From contig NZ_CP081183.1 in assembly GCF_019693215.1 (NCBI RefSeq), positions 1,367,226 to 1,431,225 of the forward strand: a stretch of 64,000 nt of DNA, read 5' to 3'. Made by a program: the position numbers and the translations under genes. The first letter of the stretch is position 1; the number at the start of each line of letters is the position of its first letter. Origin of the DNA: Salinarchaeum sp. IM2453. Lineage in GTDB: Archaea; Halobacteriota; Halobacteria; Halobacteriales; Salinarchaeaceae. The notes under the pieces were generated by a model that worked only from the letters and a program-made list of their open reading frames with translations, made no database searches and was not told the DNA's origin. Below are positions 33,415-43,109 of this stretch, one piece after another.

Positions 33415-34593
33415 ATGATTACTGTTGCTCTTGCTGGTAAACCCAGTGCTGGGAAATCAACCTTCTTCGAGGCTGTCACTCGGGATGATGTTGATGTAGC
33501 CAATTACCCATTTACAACAATTGATGCCAATCGTGGAGTTGCTCACGTCCGGACTGAGTGTCCATGTACTGATCTTTCTGAACGCTGCAATAGCGACCAG
33601 TGTATTAATGGTAAACGCTATGTCCCAATTGAGTTGATTGACGTTGCCGGATTAGTCCCGGGGGCACATGAAGGGAAAGGGCTTGGCAATCAGTTTCTTG
33701 ATGAACTAACGAATGCAGATGTGATCATCAATGTTATCGATGCTGCTGGCGCAACAAACGCATCTGGAGAACCAGATGAAATTGGCAGTTATGATCCAAT
33801 TGATGAAATCGACTTCATCCAAACAGAACTTGTCGAATGGATGACTGACATCCTTGACCGGAACTGGGAAACTGTCGAACGACAATCTCGCTCTCCCGAT
33901 TTCTCTATTGATGATGCAATCACTGAACTCCTTACCGGACTAGGCGCAACAGAAGCGGATGTTGCTCGTTGTTTACGTGCGATTGCGTATCCGGATGACC
34001 CTCGTGAATGGGATCGAGAAACGCTTCATGCACTCGGAGCAGAGGTTCAGAAACGAACTAAGCCTATTCTCATTGCTGCAAATAAAATCGATATTGCCCC
34101 ACAAGACTATATTGAACGTCTACTTGATCTTGACCGTCAAGTTGTCCCAACAACTGCTGAAGGTGAGCTTGCCCTCAGGCGCGCGCGCGAGAACAACATC
34201 ATTTCGTATGATCCCGGTGATTCAGCATTTACTATTTCCTCTGAAATTAACCAACAACAACAAAAAGCGCTAGACGATTTGTCTGAACTCATCGATAAGC
34301 ATAACGGAACCGGTGTTCAGCGTGCGCTCAACGCGGCTGTGTACGATATTCTTGATCAAGTAACCGTATATCCTGTTGAAAACGCATCACGGTGGACTGA
34401 CGGACAAGGAAATGTCTTACCTGACGCTCACTTGCTCCGGTCTGGGTCAACGCCCCGAGACTTGGCTTATGCTATTCACAGTGACATTGGAGATGGATAC
34501 TTGCATGCGGTTGATGCTCGAGAAAATCGAGACATCAGTGATGAATACGAGCTATCAGAAGGCGATGTAATACAAATTGTTAGTACCGCGTGA
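33415..34593 (+). CDS. ychF: Archaeal YchF/OLA1-like GTPase/ATPase
   Basis: 392 aa Obg-superfamily P-loop protein. G1 is GKPSAGKST (residues 8-16), G3 lies in DVAGLVPGAHEGKGLG, and NKID supplies G4. A TGS domain forms the C-terminus (LRSGSTPRDLAYAIHSD). The family binds ribosomes and nucleotides, and this is the archaeal long form. Its stop is directly adjacent to that of the small gene at 34594 on the other strand. Confidence 0.93.
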   Translation: MITVALAGKPSAGKSTFFEAVTRDDVDVANYPFTTIDANRGVAHVRTECPCTDLSERCNSDQCINGKRYVPIELIDVAGLVPGAHEGKGLGNQFLDELTNADVIINVIDAAGATNASGEPDEIGSYDPIDEIDFIQTELVEWMTDILDRNWETVERQSRSPDFSIDDAITELLTGLGATEADVARCLRAIAYPDDPREWDRETLHALGAEVQKRTKPILIAANKIDIAPQDYIERLLDLDRQVVPTTAEGELALRRARENNIISYDPGDSAFTISSEINQQQQKALDDLSELIDKHNGTGVQRALNAAVYDILDQVTVYPVENASRWTDGQGNVLPDAHLLRSGSTPRDLAYAIHSDIGDGYLHAVDARENRDISDEYELSEGDVIQIVSTA

Positions 34594-34773
34594 TTATTGC
34601 AATTCGTGCAACGACTTAGCTACATCCGCTTGAATCCAAGCCTCTTCGACTTCTCGGTCATATATAATTGTTTCCTCATGATCTACAGCGACCGATGCGT
34701 ATCGGTCCTCATCAAGTGAAGTAGTCGGAGGCGTTTCTCCTGCATTAGTATCGTGATCAGCGTTTCCGGTCAT
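34594..34773 (-). CDS. Small acidic protein (DUF7331-like)
   Basis: 59 aa. The first ~22 residues are polar and probably disordered. The rest is a compact segment RYASVAVDHEETIIYDREVEEAWIQ that matches the pattern YDR-x-x-x-x-AWIQ-S/A-D of a small haloarchaeal family I remember as DUF7331. The ATG is at 34773-34771 and the stop touches the ychF stop. Role unknown. Confidence 0.72.
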   Translation of the reverse strand: MTGNADHDTNAGETPPTTSLDEDRYASVAVDHEETIIYDREVEEAWIQADVAKSLHELQ

Positions 34774-35110
34774 ATTCTTCAGACAGACTGTATTTGTTTG
34801 CAGTCATACTTCTATATGTGTTCCACTTTGTTAACTGTTGCCATTCCCCCTACCGTTGCATCTATCGACACTTTGTGAGTACTCATACTCAAAATAGAGG
34901 TAATTGTCGGTATCTTACTGTCTTTATGACAATTGTGTAGCTACAGTCAATTGCCCCGCGCACGGTGGGGCGGGAATCCGCCTCGCTATCTAGTTTGAAG
35001 TGAGACTTCATCAGAAAAGAACTCTCACGGTTAATGATATCCTACTCAGTGCGGGATGGAAAGTCAAGCTTGGATCAAACCTTGAGATTTAGTACTATAT
35101 GGGCGGAGTT
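34774..35110. other. Intergenic region with element debris
   Basis: No gene is seen. At about 34945-34978 a GC-rich stretch (GCCCCGC ... GGGGCGG) resembles a TnpB-element end. It continues into the short repeat shared with 27178-27243. The rest is A+T-rich and includes the start region of the small gene and the end of the aminotransferase gene. Confidence 0.45.
34968..35032. repeat. Diverged short repeat, copy 2 (partner at 27178-27243)
   Basis: GGGAATCCGCCTCG followed by CTAGTTTGAAG, ACTTCATCAG and AAAAGAACTC aligns block by block with 27178-27243. It is preceded by an inverted GC-rich motif typical of IS200/IS605 ends. No coding frame is conserved. Confidence 0.45.
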
Positions 35111-36232
35111 CTACTGAAAGTCGTTTGTTACTGACCGCATAGTTTCAATTGCTGATTTTAGATCCTCTATTCCAGTTGCATATGAAATTCGGGCCGAGCC
35201 AGTTCCATTTTCTCCGAATGCGTCACCTGGAACTACAATAACGCCGCTTTCCAGTACTGCATCAACCCATCCTTCTGGGACATTAGGCATTGCATAGAAA
35301 GCTCCTTTTGGTGTTGGCGTTTCAAGCCCCATATCTTCGAGTCCATCAAGCAAAACGTTTCTCCGTTGCTCGAACGCCTCAACCATTTCATCAACCGGGT
35401 CTTGCGGGCCTGATAGTGCTCCTTCAGCCGCATACTGCGCTGGGGCACTTGCACATGCCTGTGCGTATTGGTGTACTCGAAGCATACGCTCAATCCGACG
35501 TTCTGATCCAAGCACCCATCCAAGACGCCAACCTGTCATTGAGTATGTTTTTGAACACGCTGAAACTACTACGACATTGTCTGATTCCGAAAACTTCAGT
35601 GGTGAGCAGTGTTCTCCTTCGAAAACAATATATTCATATACTTCATCTGAAAGGCAGAGAACGTCATACTCGTCTGCGATTCGGGCGAATTCTTTCATGT
35701 CTTCCTTTGTCTGCACGGCCCCAGTTGGATTAGCCGGACTATTAACAATGAACGCAGCTGTGTCCTCCGTAATTCGCTCCTCAACCGTGGATGGATCAAG
35801 CGTGAGGTCATCCTGTAATTCTACCGGAACAGGATTACCGCCAGCAAGTTTCGTTAGTGCACTGTATGATACAAACCCTGGGTCAGGGATCAACACTTCT
35901 TCTCCAGCGCTCACGTGTGCTTCAAGAGCAAGATGTAGTGCTTCGCTGCCACCGGATGTAGCAATAATTTGCTCTGGATCAATCGTTAGATTCCGATCTT
36001 CTTGATACCGTCCGGCGATTGCTTTCCGAAGTGATTGTGTTCCTTTATTTGAGGTATATCCGTCTACTTTCTTCTCTTTTATTGCCTGTAAGGCTGCTTC
36101 TCTAGCGTGTTCTGGTGTAGGAAAATCCGGTTGTCCAAGTCCCAGATTAATTGCATCGTCGCTCGCTGCCTCGAATACTTCTCGGATTCCGCTGATTGAA
36201 ACTTGCTCGACGCGATCTGAAAATCCTGCCAT
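35111..36232 (-). CDS. PLP-dependent class I/II aminotransferase (aspartate-type)
   Basis: 373 aa fold-type I aminotransferase. The substrate-binding NLGLGQPDFPTP, the NSPANPTG motif, the PLP Lys motif SACSKTYSMTGWRLG and the C-terminal Arg region (ARISYATG) are all intact. The sequence best fits archaeal aspartate/aromatic aminotransferases (AspC-like), interconverting oxaloacetate and aspartate. Exact specificity is not readable. It is a single gene, upstream of and divergent from the ribosomal block. Confidence 0.9.
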   Translation of the reverse strand: MAGFSDRVEQVSISGIREVFEAASDDAINLGLGQPDFPTPEHAREAALQAIKEKKVDGYTSNKGTQSLRKAIAGRYQEDRNLTIDPEQIIATSGGSEALHLALEAHVSAGEEVLIPDPGFVSYSALTKLAGGNPVPVELQDDLTLDPSTVEERITEDTAAFIVNSPANPTGAVQTKEDMKEFARIADEYDVLCLSDEVYEYIVFEGEHCSPLKFSESDNVVVVSACSKTYSMTGWRLGWVLGSERRIERMLRVHQYAQACASAPAQYAAEGALSGPQDPVDEMVEAFEQRRNVLLDGLEDMGLETPTPKGAFYAMPNVPEGWVDAVLESGVIVVPGDAFGENGTGSARISYATGIEDLKSAIETMRSVTNDFQ

Positions 36233-36394
36233 ATATGATAACTGCTTGCCTGTCCAATCAATGTTTATCCTCTGTATCCGGTAAAATCATGTCTGTTAAC
36301 CGCTCACACTCTACGATATTACCGCTATGTTTTTATGATCACGTCTGGAATCATATCGATACAGTCTAGTGGCGAGGCGTGAAAGTGCAACGGC

Positions 36395-37228
36395 GTGACA
36401 GTCAGTATACTCATTCCATCGTCCCTTGTCCGCGAAACCGAAGACAAGCGCGAGGCAACTCGCAAACTCGGTACAATCGCGCGGGCAGCAACAATATTTC
36501 GCGTTGATCAAGTAATCATCTTCCCAGATCGGGAAGGCGAGAAATATTGGGGCGGTGGGTTCGTTGAAACTGTCTTGCGGTATGCCGCGACGCCTCCAGA
36601 CCTCCGAAAGGAGGTATGGGGTACGCGGGACGAACTGGAGTATGCGGGCGTTTTGCCGCCGCTTCACGCCTTGTCGCAGACCGGCTCTGGATCAAGTGAT
36701 CCGGGGTCGTTAAGACAGGGAATCGTGACCGAGGTCGGACCTGATGGGCGCGTTCGGGTCAATTGCGGCCTGCAACACCCGATCTCGCTCCCCGTGCCGT
36801 CAAAAATGTCGGTACAGGAGGGAGAGCGCGTAACCGTCAGGGTCTCTTCGCGACGACCCGTCCGCGCGAAACTTGCTGACGAGCCCGTTTCGGGCTTTCA
36901 AGTTTATCGTGCGGACCTCCCGGAAGCTCTCAGCTGGTCCGATACGGGACTCTGCATTGCAGCGTCTCGGTATGGCCAGGATTTGACCGTTGATACTCTC
37001 GACGAGTTAACGTCGGAGATCAGCCAACGAGGTCTCACAATCGCGTTTGGCGCTCCACAGCGGGGACTTCCGGACATCTTCGGGATTGATATCGACGATG
37101 TGGCCGATGGCGACCCCGCCCAGGGGTTCGACCGATGGGTAAATACGATCCCAAATCAGGGAAGCAGAACGGTGCGAACAGAAGAAGCAATCTTCGCATC
37201 GCTTGCTTCTCTAACACTTACGGAGTGA
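36395..37228 (+). CDS. SPOUT-class RNA methyltransferase (C9orf114-like), head of the ribosomal block
   Basis: 277 aa protein with a SPOUT N-part (VSILIPSSLVRETEDKRE, IARAATIFRVDQVIIFPD) and an inserted OB-like barrel (GIVTEVGPDGRVRVNCG). The C-part has GAPQRGLPDIFGI, the knotted SAM-binding region, and ends near NTIPNQGSRTVRTEE. The family methylates rRNA, though the site in archaea is not clear to me. The start is the GTG at 36395, and the stop lies four bases before uL3. Codon choice is visibly GC-richer than in the rest of the window. Confidence 0.85.
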   Translation: MTVSILIPSSLVRETEDKREATRKLGTIARAATIFRVDQVIIFPDREGEKYWGGGFVETVLRYAATPPDLRKEVWGTRDELEYAGVLPPLHALSQTGSGSSDPGSLRQGIVTEVGPDGRVRVNCGLQHPISLPVPSKMSVQEGERVTVRVSSRRPVRAKLADEPVSGFQVYRADLPEALSWSDTGLCIAASRYGQDLTVDTLDELTSEISQRGLTIAFGAPQRGLPDIFGIDIDDVADGDPAQGFDRWVNTIPNQGSRTVRTEEAIFASLASLTLTE

Positions 37229-37232
37229 AACA

Positions 37233-38252
37233 ATGCCAGAACCAAACAGACCACGAAAAGGCTCGATGGGTTTCGGCCCACGAAAACGCGCGGAGTCACA
37301 AGTACCGCGGTTTAATTCGTGGCCGGAATCAGATGGACAGCCGACGCTACAGGGCTTCGCCGGATATAAGGCAGGCATGAGCCACGTGGTAATGATCAAC
37401 GATCGGTCGAATTCCCCAAATGAGGGAATGGAAGAAACTGTGCCGGTTACCATCGTGGAAACGCCGCCGATGCATGCGGCCGCCCTGCGGGCGTACGAGG
37501 ATACAGCTTACGGACTCCGACCACTGACAGAAGTGTGGAGTCCCGAAGTAAATGAGGAACTACGGGATGCAGTCAGCATCCCAGAGGACGCCGACTTTGA
37601 CGCCGGTGTTGGCGAGATTCAATCAGCCGTTGATGCTGGAAATGTTGATGAAGTGCGAATGATTACGCACACGAAGCCGAAGGTAGTTGACGGTGTCCCA
37701 CAGAAACGTCCACATATCATGGAGACTCGAGTTGGTGGTGGATCTATTTCCGACCGAGTCGACTACGGACTACAGTTGGTTGAAGACGGTGGTGAACACT
37801 CGATGAACGATGTGTTCCGTGCTGGTGAGTATATGGACGTTTCTGGTGTAACACAGGGTAAAGGTACCCAAGGTCCCGTCAAGCGATGGGGCGTTCAGAA
37901 ACGAAAAGGCAAGCACAAACGCCAAGGATGGCGTCGTCGGATCGGTAACCTTGGTCCGTGGAACCCATCCCGTGTTCGGTCGACAGTCCCACAGCAGGGA
38001 CAGACCGGATACCACCAGCGTACTGAGCTAAACAAGCGACTTCTCCAGATTGGAAACGGCGATGATGAGGTAACTCCTGATGGAGGGTTCGTGAACTACG
38101 GAGAAGTCGATGGATCTTATGCGCTGGTTAAAGGATCGCTGCCGGGACCGGAGAAGCGACTTGTTCGCTTCCGTCCGGCTATCCGGCCAAGTGACCAACC
38201 CCGCCTCGATCCAGAGGTGCGGTATGTCTCTACAGCATCAAATCAGGGATAA
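37233..38252 (+). CDS. rpl3: 50S ribosomal protein uL3
   Basis: 339 aa archaeal uL3, which binds the 3' part of 23S rRNA and reaches toward the peptidyl transferase centre. The basic core GKHKRQGWRRRIGNLGPWNP (about residues 225-244) and the N-terminal RPRKGSMGFGPRKR are characteristic. The length is typical of haloarchaea. It lies four bases after the SPOUT gene and three before uL4. Confidence 0.97.
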   Translation: MPEPNRPRKGSMGFGPRKRAESQVPRFNSWPESDGQPTLQGFAGYKAGMSHVVMINDRSNSPNEGMEETVPVTIVETPPMHAAALRAYEDTAYGLRPLTEVWSPEVNEELRDAVSIPEDADFDAGVGEIQSAVDAGNVDEVRMITHTKPKVVDGVPQKRPHIMETRVGGGSISDRVDYGLQLVEDGGEHSMNDVFRAGEYMDVSGVTQGKGTQGPVKRWGVQKRKGKHKRQGWRRRIGNLGPWNPSRVRSTVPQQGQTGYHQRTELNKRLLQIGNGDDEVTPDGGFVNYGEVDGSYALVKGSLPGPEKRLVRFRPAIRPSDQPRLDPEVRYVSTASNQG

Positions 38253-38255
38253 ATT

Positions 38256-39008
38256 ATGCAGGCAAAATTATATGATCTGGACGGCGAGGACGCGGGGACT
38301 GTTGAACTGCCGGAAGTATTTGAAACGACAGTACGGCCGGATTTGATCCAACGCGCTGTCCTTGCTGCCCAGGCAAACCGAAAACAAGACTACGGTGCTG
38401 ACGAGTATGCAGGCCTTCGAACCCCGGCTGAATCACCGGGAAGTGGACGCGGCATGGCCCACGTTCCACGAATCAACGGCGAAGCTGCCCGTGTTCCACA
38501 GGCAGTTGGTGGACGAAAAGCACACCCACCAAAAGCTGAGAAAGATCGCTCACTGTCTGTAAATGACAAAGAGCGAAAACAGGCAGTCCGCTCAGCTATT
38601 GCAGCAACAGCGGACACCGAAGTTGTTCGAGAACGTGGCCATGAATTTGATGATGATGTCGAAACACCGATAGTTGTTGGAGATGAGTTTGAAGAACTAC
38701 ACAAGACCCGAGAAGTTGTTGAATTCCTCGAAGAAGTTGGAATTCACGCAGATGTTACTCGGGCTGACGAAGGTCGAACCGTTCGGTCCGGACGCGGTAA
38801 GACTCGCGGCCGAAAGCAGAAGACCCCAGCGTCAATCCTCTTCGTAACTTCAAACGATGCGGGACCATCACGAGCAGCACGAAACCTTGCTGGTGCAGAT
38901 GTTGCGACCGCTGCTGAAGTTAACGCCGAAGATCTGGCGCCGGGAACGCATCCGGGTCGACTGACTGTCTATACTGAAAGTGCCATCGAAGAGGTGAACG
39001 AACGATGA
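38256..39008 (+). CDS. rpl4: 50S ribosomal protein uL4
   Basis: 250 aa. The family loop GSGRGMAHVPRINGEAARVP (about residues 64-83) and the RKTRGRKQ-type basic patch (SGRGKTRGRKQKTP) are present. uL4 lines the exit tunnel. It overlaps uL23 by four bases (ATGA). Confidence 0.96.
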   Translation: MQAKLYDLDGEDAGTVELPEVFETTVRPDLIQRAVLAAQANRKQDYGADEYAGLRTPAESPGSGRGMAHVPRINGEAARVPQAVGGRKAHPPKAEKDRSLSVNDKERKQAVRSAIAATADTEVVRERGHEFDDDVETPIVVGDEFEELHKTREVVEFLEEVGIHADVTRADEGRTVRSGRGKTRGRKQKTPASILFVTSNDAGPSRAARNLAGADVATAAEVNAEDLAPGTHPGRLTVYTESAIEEVNER

Positions 39009-39262
39009 CTGATAGCGTCATCATCCATCCACTTGTAACAGAGAAAGCGATGAATGACATGGACTTTGAGAACAAGTTGCAATTTGCTGTTCACGAGAAC
39101 GCGTCCAAACCTGAAATTGCAGACGCCGTATCTGAGCGGTTTGACGTTGAAGTAGTCGGTGTCAACGCGCATTTCACAATGGACGGCTATAAGAAAGCAA
39201 TTGTTGAACTCTCCGAAGAAGATGACGCTGCTGAAGTAGCATCCAGAATTGGGGTGTTCTAA
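39005..39262 (+). CDS. rpl23: 50S ribosomal protein uL23
   Basis: 85 aa, the short archaeal form. IIHPLVTEKAMNDMDFENKL at the N-terminus is the usual family opening, and the beta-hairpin segment VGVNAHFTMDGYKKAIVEL follows. It sits near the tunnel exit and contacts SRP and SecY. Two bases separate it from uL2. Confidence 0.96.
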   Translation: MTDSVIIHPLVTEKAMNDMDFENKLQFAVHENASKPEIADAVSERFDVEVVGVNAHFTMDGYKKAIVELSEEDDAAEVASRIGVF

Positions 39263-39264
39263 TT

Positions 39265-39987
39265 ATGGGACGACGTATCCGAGGACAACGACGTGGACGG
39301 GGCGGTTCAACATTCCGCGCTCCTTCCCATCGGTATCGCTCTGAAAAGAACCATAAAAACGCTGAAGATGCAGATCTCGTTGCCGGCGAGGTTGTTGACA
39401 TTGAGCACGATCCAACGCGTGCTGCACCAGTTGCGGCCGTTGAGTTTGAAGACGGAGACCAGCGATTGGTCATCGCACCGGAGAGTGTTGGTGTTGGTGA
39501 CACGCTTGAGGTTGGTATCTCTGCATCAATTGAGCCCGGTAACACGCTCCCACTTCGTGAGATTCCAGAAGGTGTTCCGGTCTGTAACGTAGAATCAAAA
39601 CCAGGTGACGGTGGCAAGTTCGCCAGAGCAAGTGGTGTTAGTGCTCGGCTGGTCACTCATGATCGAGATGCAGCTGTTGTGCAGCTCCCAAGTGACGATG
39701 TCAAACGCCTGAACCCAGATTGTCGGGCAACAATCGGTGTTGTCGCTGGTGGTGGCCGAACTGATAAACCAGTTGTCAAAGCTGGTAAGAAACACCACAA
39801 GGTACAGTCTCGAGCGACTGTCTGGCCACGCGTTCGTGGTGTTGCGATGAATGCCGTTGACCACCCATTTGGTGGTGGTGGCCGTCAGCATCCTGGTCGT
39901 CCAAAAAGCGTTTCCCGCAACGCGCCTCCAGGGCGCAAAGTCGGGGATATTAGCTCTCGGCGAACTGGCCGAGGGGGTAACGAATGA
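39265..39987 (+). CDS. rpl2: 50S ribosomal protein uL2
   Basis: 240 aa. It has the [20 protein letters not shown] start of archaeal uL2 and the highly conserved [17 protein letters not shown] segment (about residues 195-211) with the His involved near the peptidyl transferase region. It overlaps uS19 by four bases. Confidence 0.97.
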   Translation: MGRRIRGQRRGRGGSTFRAPSHRYRSEKNHKNAEDADLVAGEVVDIEHDPTRAAPVAAVEFEDGDQRLVIAPESVGVGDTLEVGISASIEPGNTLPLREIPEGVPVCNVESKPGDGGKFARASGVSARLVTHDRDAAVVQLPSDDVKRLNPDCRATIGVVAGGGRTDKPVVKAGKKHHKVQSRATVWPRVRGVAMNAVDHPFGGGGRQHPGRPKSVSRNAPPGRKVGDISSRRTGRGGNE

Positions 39988-40409
39988 GCACGGAGTACCG
40001 AACCGGCCGCGGTGATGAGGAATTCACTTACCGTGGTTACACGCTTGATGAGTTGCAGGATATGAATCTAGAAGAAGTCGCGGAACTGCTTCCCGCTCGA
40101 CAGCGGCGAACTATCAAACGAGGCCTCGATGGTGAGCGACAAAAGCTCCTCGATGAGGCTCGGTCCACCACAGAAGAAGAATCGGCACAAGATCCGGTCC
40201 GGACTCATCTCCGGAACATGCCGATCCTGCCGGAGTTTGTTGGCTTGACATTCGCTGTCCATGATGGGCAGGAATTCAACCGCGTTAAGGTTGAGCCGGA
40301 AATGATTGGCCACTATCTCGGTGAGTTCCAGCTCACCCGACAGACAGTTGAACACGGTCAGGCAGGAATTGGTGCGACTCGATCGTCGAAGTTTGTACCA
40401 CTGAAGTGA
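39984..40409 (+). CDS. rps19: 30S ribosomal protein uS19
   Basis: 141 aa archaeal form with an N-terminal extension (about 40 residues, [20 protein letters not shown]). The core has [20 protein letters not shown] and [11 protein letters not shown]. It is located at the 30S head. It overlaps uL2, and the next gene starts 11 bases later behind a GAGGTGATC ribosome-binding site. Confidence 0.96.
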   Translation: MSTEYRTGRGDEEFTYRGYTLDELQDMNLEEVAELLPARQRRTIKRGLDGERQKLLDEARSTTEEESAQDPVRTHLRNMPILPEFVGLTFAVHDGQEFNRVKVEPEMIGHYLGEFQLTRQTVEHGQAGIGATRSSKFVPLK

Positions 40410-40420
40410 GGTGATCGGAT

Positions 40421-40906
40421 ATGGGAATTAATTACAGTGTTGAAACAGATCCGGAGGTCAACGCCAAAGCGATGCTCCGGGAACGGCATATCAGTCCAAA
40501 GCACAGCAAGGCAATTGCTCGTGCTATCAAGGGCATGACTGCCGGAGAGGCATACGAGTATCTTGAAGATGTCATTGCAGGCGAGCAGTCGGTACCATTC
40601 AAAGAGCACAACAGCGGTGTCGGTCATCGATCTGATATCGATGGCTGGGACGCTGGTCGATATCCTGAAAAAGCAAGTGAGGCTTTCCTTGATCTTCTCA
40701 AGAACGGCATTGCAAATGCTGACCATCGAGGATTTGACGGTGAATCGATGATCGTCTCTCACGTTGCTGCACATAAGGTAGGCGAAATCCAAGGCCGAAA
40801 GCCCCGAGCAATGGGTCGGGCATCGGATTGGAATACGCCAGAGGTCGACGTTGAGCTCGTCCTTGAAGAGCAAGAAGATGACTCCGAAGAAGGAGGTGAA
40901 GAATAA
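40421..40906 (+). CDS. rpl22: 50S ribosomal protein uL22
   Basis: 161 aa. The start follows GAGGTGATC. The core SPKHSKAIARAIKGMTAGEA and the hairpin tip GRASDWNTPEVDVELVLEE are typical, and the protein ends in an acidic haloarchaeal tail. uL22 contributes to the exit tunnel. A GGAGGTGA at 40892-40899 inside the gene serves the next one. Confidence 0.96.
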   Translation: MGINYSVETDPEVNAKAMLRERHISPKHSKAIARAIKGMTAGEAYEYLEDVIAGEQSVPFKEHNSGVGHRSDIDGWDAGRYPEKASEAFLDLLKNGIANADHRGFDGESMIVSHVAAHKVGEIQGRKPRAMGRASDWNTPEVDVELVLEEQEDDSEEGGEE

Positions 40907-41811
40907 TGGCGGATGAACAACAATTTATCCACGACGGACTGCAACGATCTCAGATTGACGAATTCTTCGATGAAGAACTTGGTCGAGCTGGATACGGCGG
41001 AATGGATGTTGCCAAGACGCCGATGGGAACTCAAATCGTCCTCAAGGCTGAAAAGCCAGGGATGGTCATCGGAAAGGGTGGCGAGAATATCCGAAAAATC
41101 ACCACCGAGCTTGAAGAACAATTCGGACTTGAAGATCCACAAGTAGATGTTCAAGAGGTAGAAGAACCTGATCTCAATGCTCGAATTGTCGCTGACCGGC
41201 TTGCAAACGCACTAGAACGTGGTTGGTACTTCCGAAAGGCTGGCCACACGACACTTGAGCGAATTATGGACGCTGGCGCGCTTGGTGCCGAGATCGTCCT
41301 ATCCGGAAAGGTAACTGGTGCTCGAGCTCGTGTCGAAAAGTTCTCTGCCGGATACATCAAACATAATGGTGAGCCAGCAGAGGAGATTGTCGACTTTGGA
41401 CAGTCTGTTGCTGTCCTAAAGCTCGGAACCATCGGTGTTAATGTCAAGATTATTCCACCGAATGCTCAGTTGCCAGACGACTTCCAAGTCGCTGAAGACG
41501 CTGATACGAGTGACCTAGAGCCGGAAGACGCTGAAGCAGAAGGTGTTGAAGACCTACTTGTCGATGACGTCGATGAAGAAGAAGTTGAAGAACTCGAAAC
41601 GGCTGCACAGGAAGCCGAACCAGAAGAAGAGCCTCCAGCTGAAGAGGTACTTGAAGAAGAAGTTGCGTCTGAAGAAGAGTTCTCTGATCCGGATCTTCCA
41701 TCCGGAGAAGAGGATATCGAAGAAGAATTGGAAGAACTCGATGAAGATATCGAAGAAGAGGCAGAGGATCTTATGAGTGACATGGATGATGAGCCAGGTG
41801 ATGCACAATGA
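40906..41811 (+). CDS. rps3: 30S ribosomal protein uS3 with long acidic tail
   Basis: 301 aa. The KH domain ([15 protein letters not shown]) and the uS3 C-domain (GRAGYGG early, [17 protein letters not shown] later) make up about the first 200 residues. The last ~100 are almost entirely Glu and Asp with a few hydrophobic spacers, an extreme version of the haloarchaeal acidic tail. uS3 lies at the mRNA entry site. It overlaps uL22 by one base and uL29 by four. Confidence 0.96.
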   Translation: MADEQQFIHDGLQRSQIDEFFDEELGRAGYGGMDVAKTPMGTQIVLKAEKPGMVIGKGGENIRKITTELEEQFGLEDPQVDVQEVEEPDLNARIVADRLANALERGWYFRKAGHTTLERIMDAGALGAEIVLSGKVTGARARVEKFSAGYIKHNGEPAEEIVDFGQSVAVLKLGTIGVNVKIIPPNAQLPDDFQVAEDADTSDLEPEDAEAEGVEDLLVDDVDEEEVEELETAAQEAEPEEEPPAEEVLEEEVASEEEFSDPDLPSGEEDIEEELEELDEDIEEEAEDLMSDMDDEPGDAQ

Positions 41812-42014
41812 CAATCCTGCATCCATCTGAAATCCGGGACATGACGCCAGCAGAACGAGAAGCGGAACTTGAGGAACTTGAGACTGAGTTGCTCAACTCG
41901 AAGGCCGTTCAGGCCGCTGGTGGTGCTCCGGAGGATCCAGGTCGGATCAAAGAGATTCGACGAGCGATCGCACGGATTAAGACCATCCAACGAGAGGAGG
42001 GTGATCTAGAATAA
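41808..42014 (+). CDS. rpl29: 50S ribosomal protein uL29
   Basis: 68 aa, two-helix hairpin protein near the tunnel exit. [20 protein letters not shown] is a standard opening, and the C-terminus [15 protein letters not shown] is typical. It overlaps uS3 and the RNase P gene. Confidence 0.95.
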   Translation: MTILHPSEIRDMTPAEREAELEELETELLNSKAVQAAGGAPEDPGRIKEIRRAIARIKTIQREEGDLE

Positions 42015-42364
42015 TGCCCCTGACTCCTGAGACGCTTCCGCGACATGAACTCATTGGCTTGCAGGTTGAGGTAGTCGATGCTGCCGATAAATCTTACATC
42101 GGAATTCAAGGAGAAGTGGTCAATGAGACAAAACAGACTCTATCCATTGAGGATGCGTCTCAGGTTTGTCAGGTGCCAAAACAATCCGTTACGTTCAAAT
42201 TCACGCTCCCAGATGAATCCGTCGAGTTCCGAGAGGACTCGAGGACCACATCCAAACTGAACGGCGAGGATGTGGCCTACGTTACGGTGGATGGCGAGCG
42301 ATTGCTCTCACGACCCGCACAACGAACGGAAACACAAGGTGATACATTATGGGAATCGGATTAG
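42014..42364 (+). CDS. rnp1: RNase P protein component 1 (Rpp29/Rnp1)
   Basis: 116 aa Sm-like/OB protein of archaeal RNase P, which trims tRNA 5' ends. The core LPRHELIGLQVEVVDAAD and IQGEVVNETKQTLSIE are family features. It is encoded between uL29 and uS17 as in other Euryarchaeota. It overlaps uL29 by one base and the uS17 start by 16 bases. Confidence 0.93.
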   Translation: MPLTPETLPRHELIGLQVEVVDAADKSYIGIQGEVVNETKQTLSIEDASQVCQVPKQSVTFKFTLPDESVEFREDSRTTSKLNGEDVAYVTVDGERLLSRPAQRTETQGDTLWESD

Positions 42365-42711
42365 ATGTAACAACCCCTCCGGAACCAGAAAACACGGAGG
42401 AATACGATTATGAGAAGTGTCCGTTTTATGGCGAGCTCTCTGTTCGGGGTCAAACCCTAGAAGGAGAAGTCGTCTCAACGGACATGGAGAAGACAGTCGT
42501 TGTAGAGCGAGAGTATGATGTCTATGTACCGAAATACGACCGGTACATGAAACGACGGTCTCGAATTCCGGCACACGTGCCGGGCGTACTTTCGGGACTG
42601 TCTGTTGGTGATGAAGTGAAGATAGCTGAATGTCGCCCGCTCTCAAAGACAAAATCGCATGTCGTTGTTGAGGTACAGTCCTCAGACGACGACAGTGGAG
42701 GTGAACAATAA
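42349..42711 (+). CDS. rps17: 30S ribosomal protein uS17
   Basis: 120 aa OB-fold protein. [16 protein letters not shown] and [15 protein letters not shown] are characteristic of archaeal uS17. It begins inside the end of rnp1, the only long overlap in this operon. A GGAGGTGA at 42697-42704 precedes uL14. Confidence 0.95.
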   Translation: MGIGLDVTTPPEPENTEEYDYEKCPFYGELSVRGQTLEGEVVSTDMEKTVVVEREYDVYVPKYDRYMKRRSRIPAHVPGVLSGLSVGDEVKIAECRPLSKTKSHVVVEVQSSDDDSGGEQ

Positions 42712-43109
42712 TGGAAGCAATTAACGCAGATGTAACACAGGGACTTGAGAAGGGTTCGTTGTTGAATTGCGCTGACAATACTGGAGCCCGTGAGCTTAAA
42801 GTCGTTAGTACACACGGTTACTCGGGGACACTTAACCGACACCCGAAAGCCGGGCTTGGCGACAAAATCACGGTCTCTGTAACGAAGGGTACGCCGGAAA
42901 TGCGACGCCAAGTTCTTGAAGCCGTAATTATTCGTCAGCGTAAGCCGATTCGTCGGCCAGATGGACGCCGCGTCAAATTCGAAGACAATGCAGCTGTCAT
43001 TATTGACGACAATGAAGAACCACGCGGTACCGAGATTAAAGGCCCAGTTGCCCGAGAAGTAGCGGAACGATTCGGAACTATCGCAAGCACAGCTACGATG
43101 ATAGTATGA
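42711..43109 (+). CDS. rpl14: 50S ribosomal protein uL14
   Basis: 132 aa. [19 protein letters not shown] and [18 protein letters not shown] are family signatures. It lies at the subunit interface and contacts 16S rRNA. It overlaps uS17 by one base and uL24 by four. Confidence 0.96.
   Translation: MEAINADVTQGLEKGSLLNCADNTGARELKVVSTHGYSGTLNRHPKAGLGDKITVSVTKGTPEMRRQVLEAVIIRQRKPIRRPDGRRVKFEDNAAVIIDDNEEPRGTEIKGPVAREVAERFGTIASTATMIV

Noticed and set aside
41808-42364. rnp1/uS17 16-base overlap as a frameshift or fusion
   Set aside because: Both frames are complete with family-typical ends, and the overlap is a normal feature of this operon in archaea.
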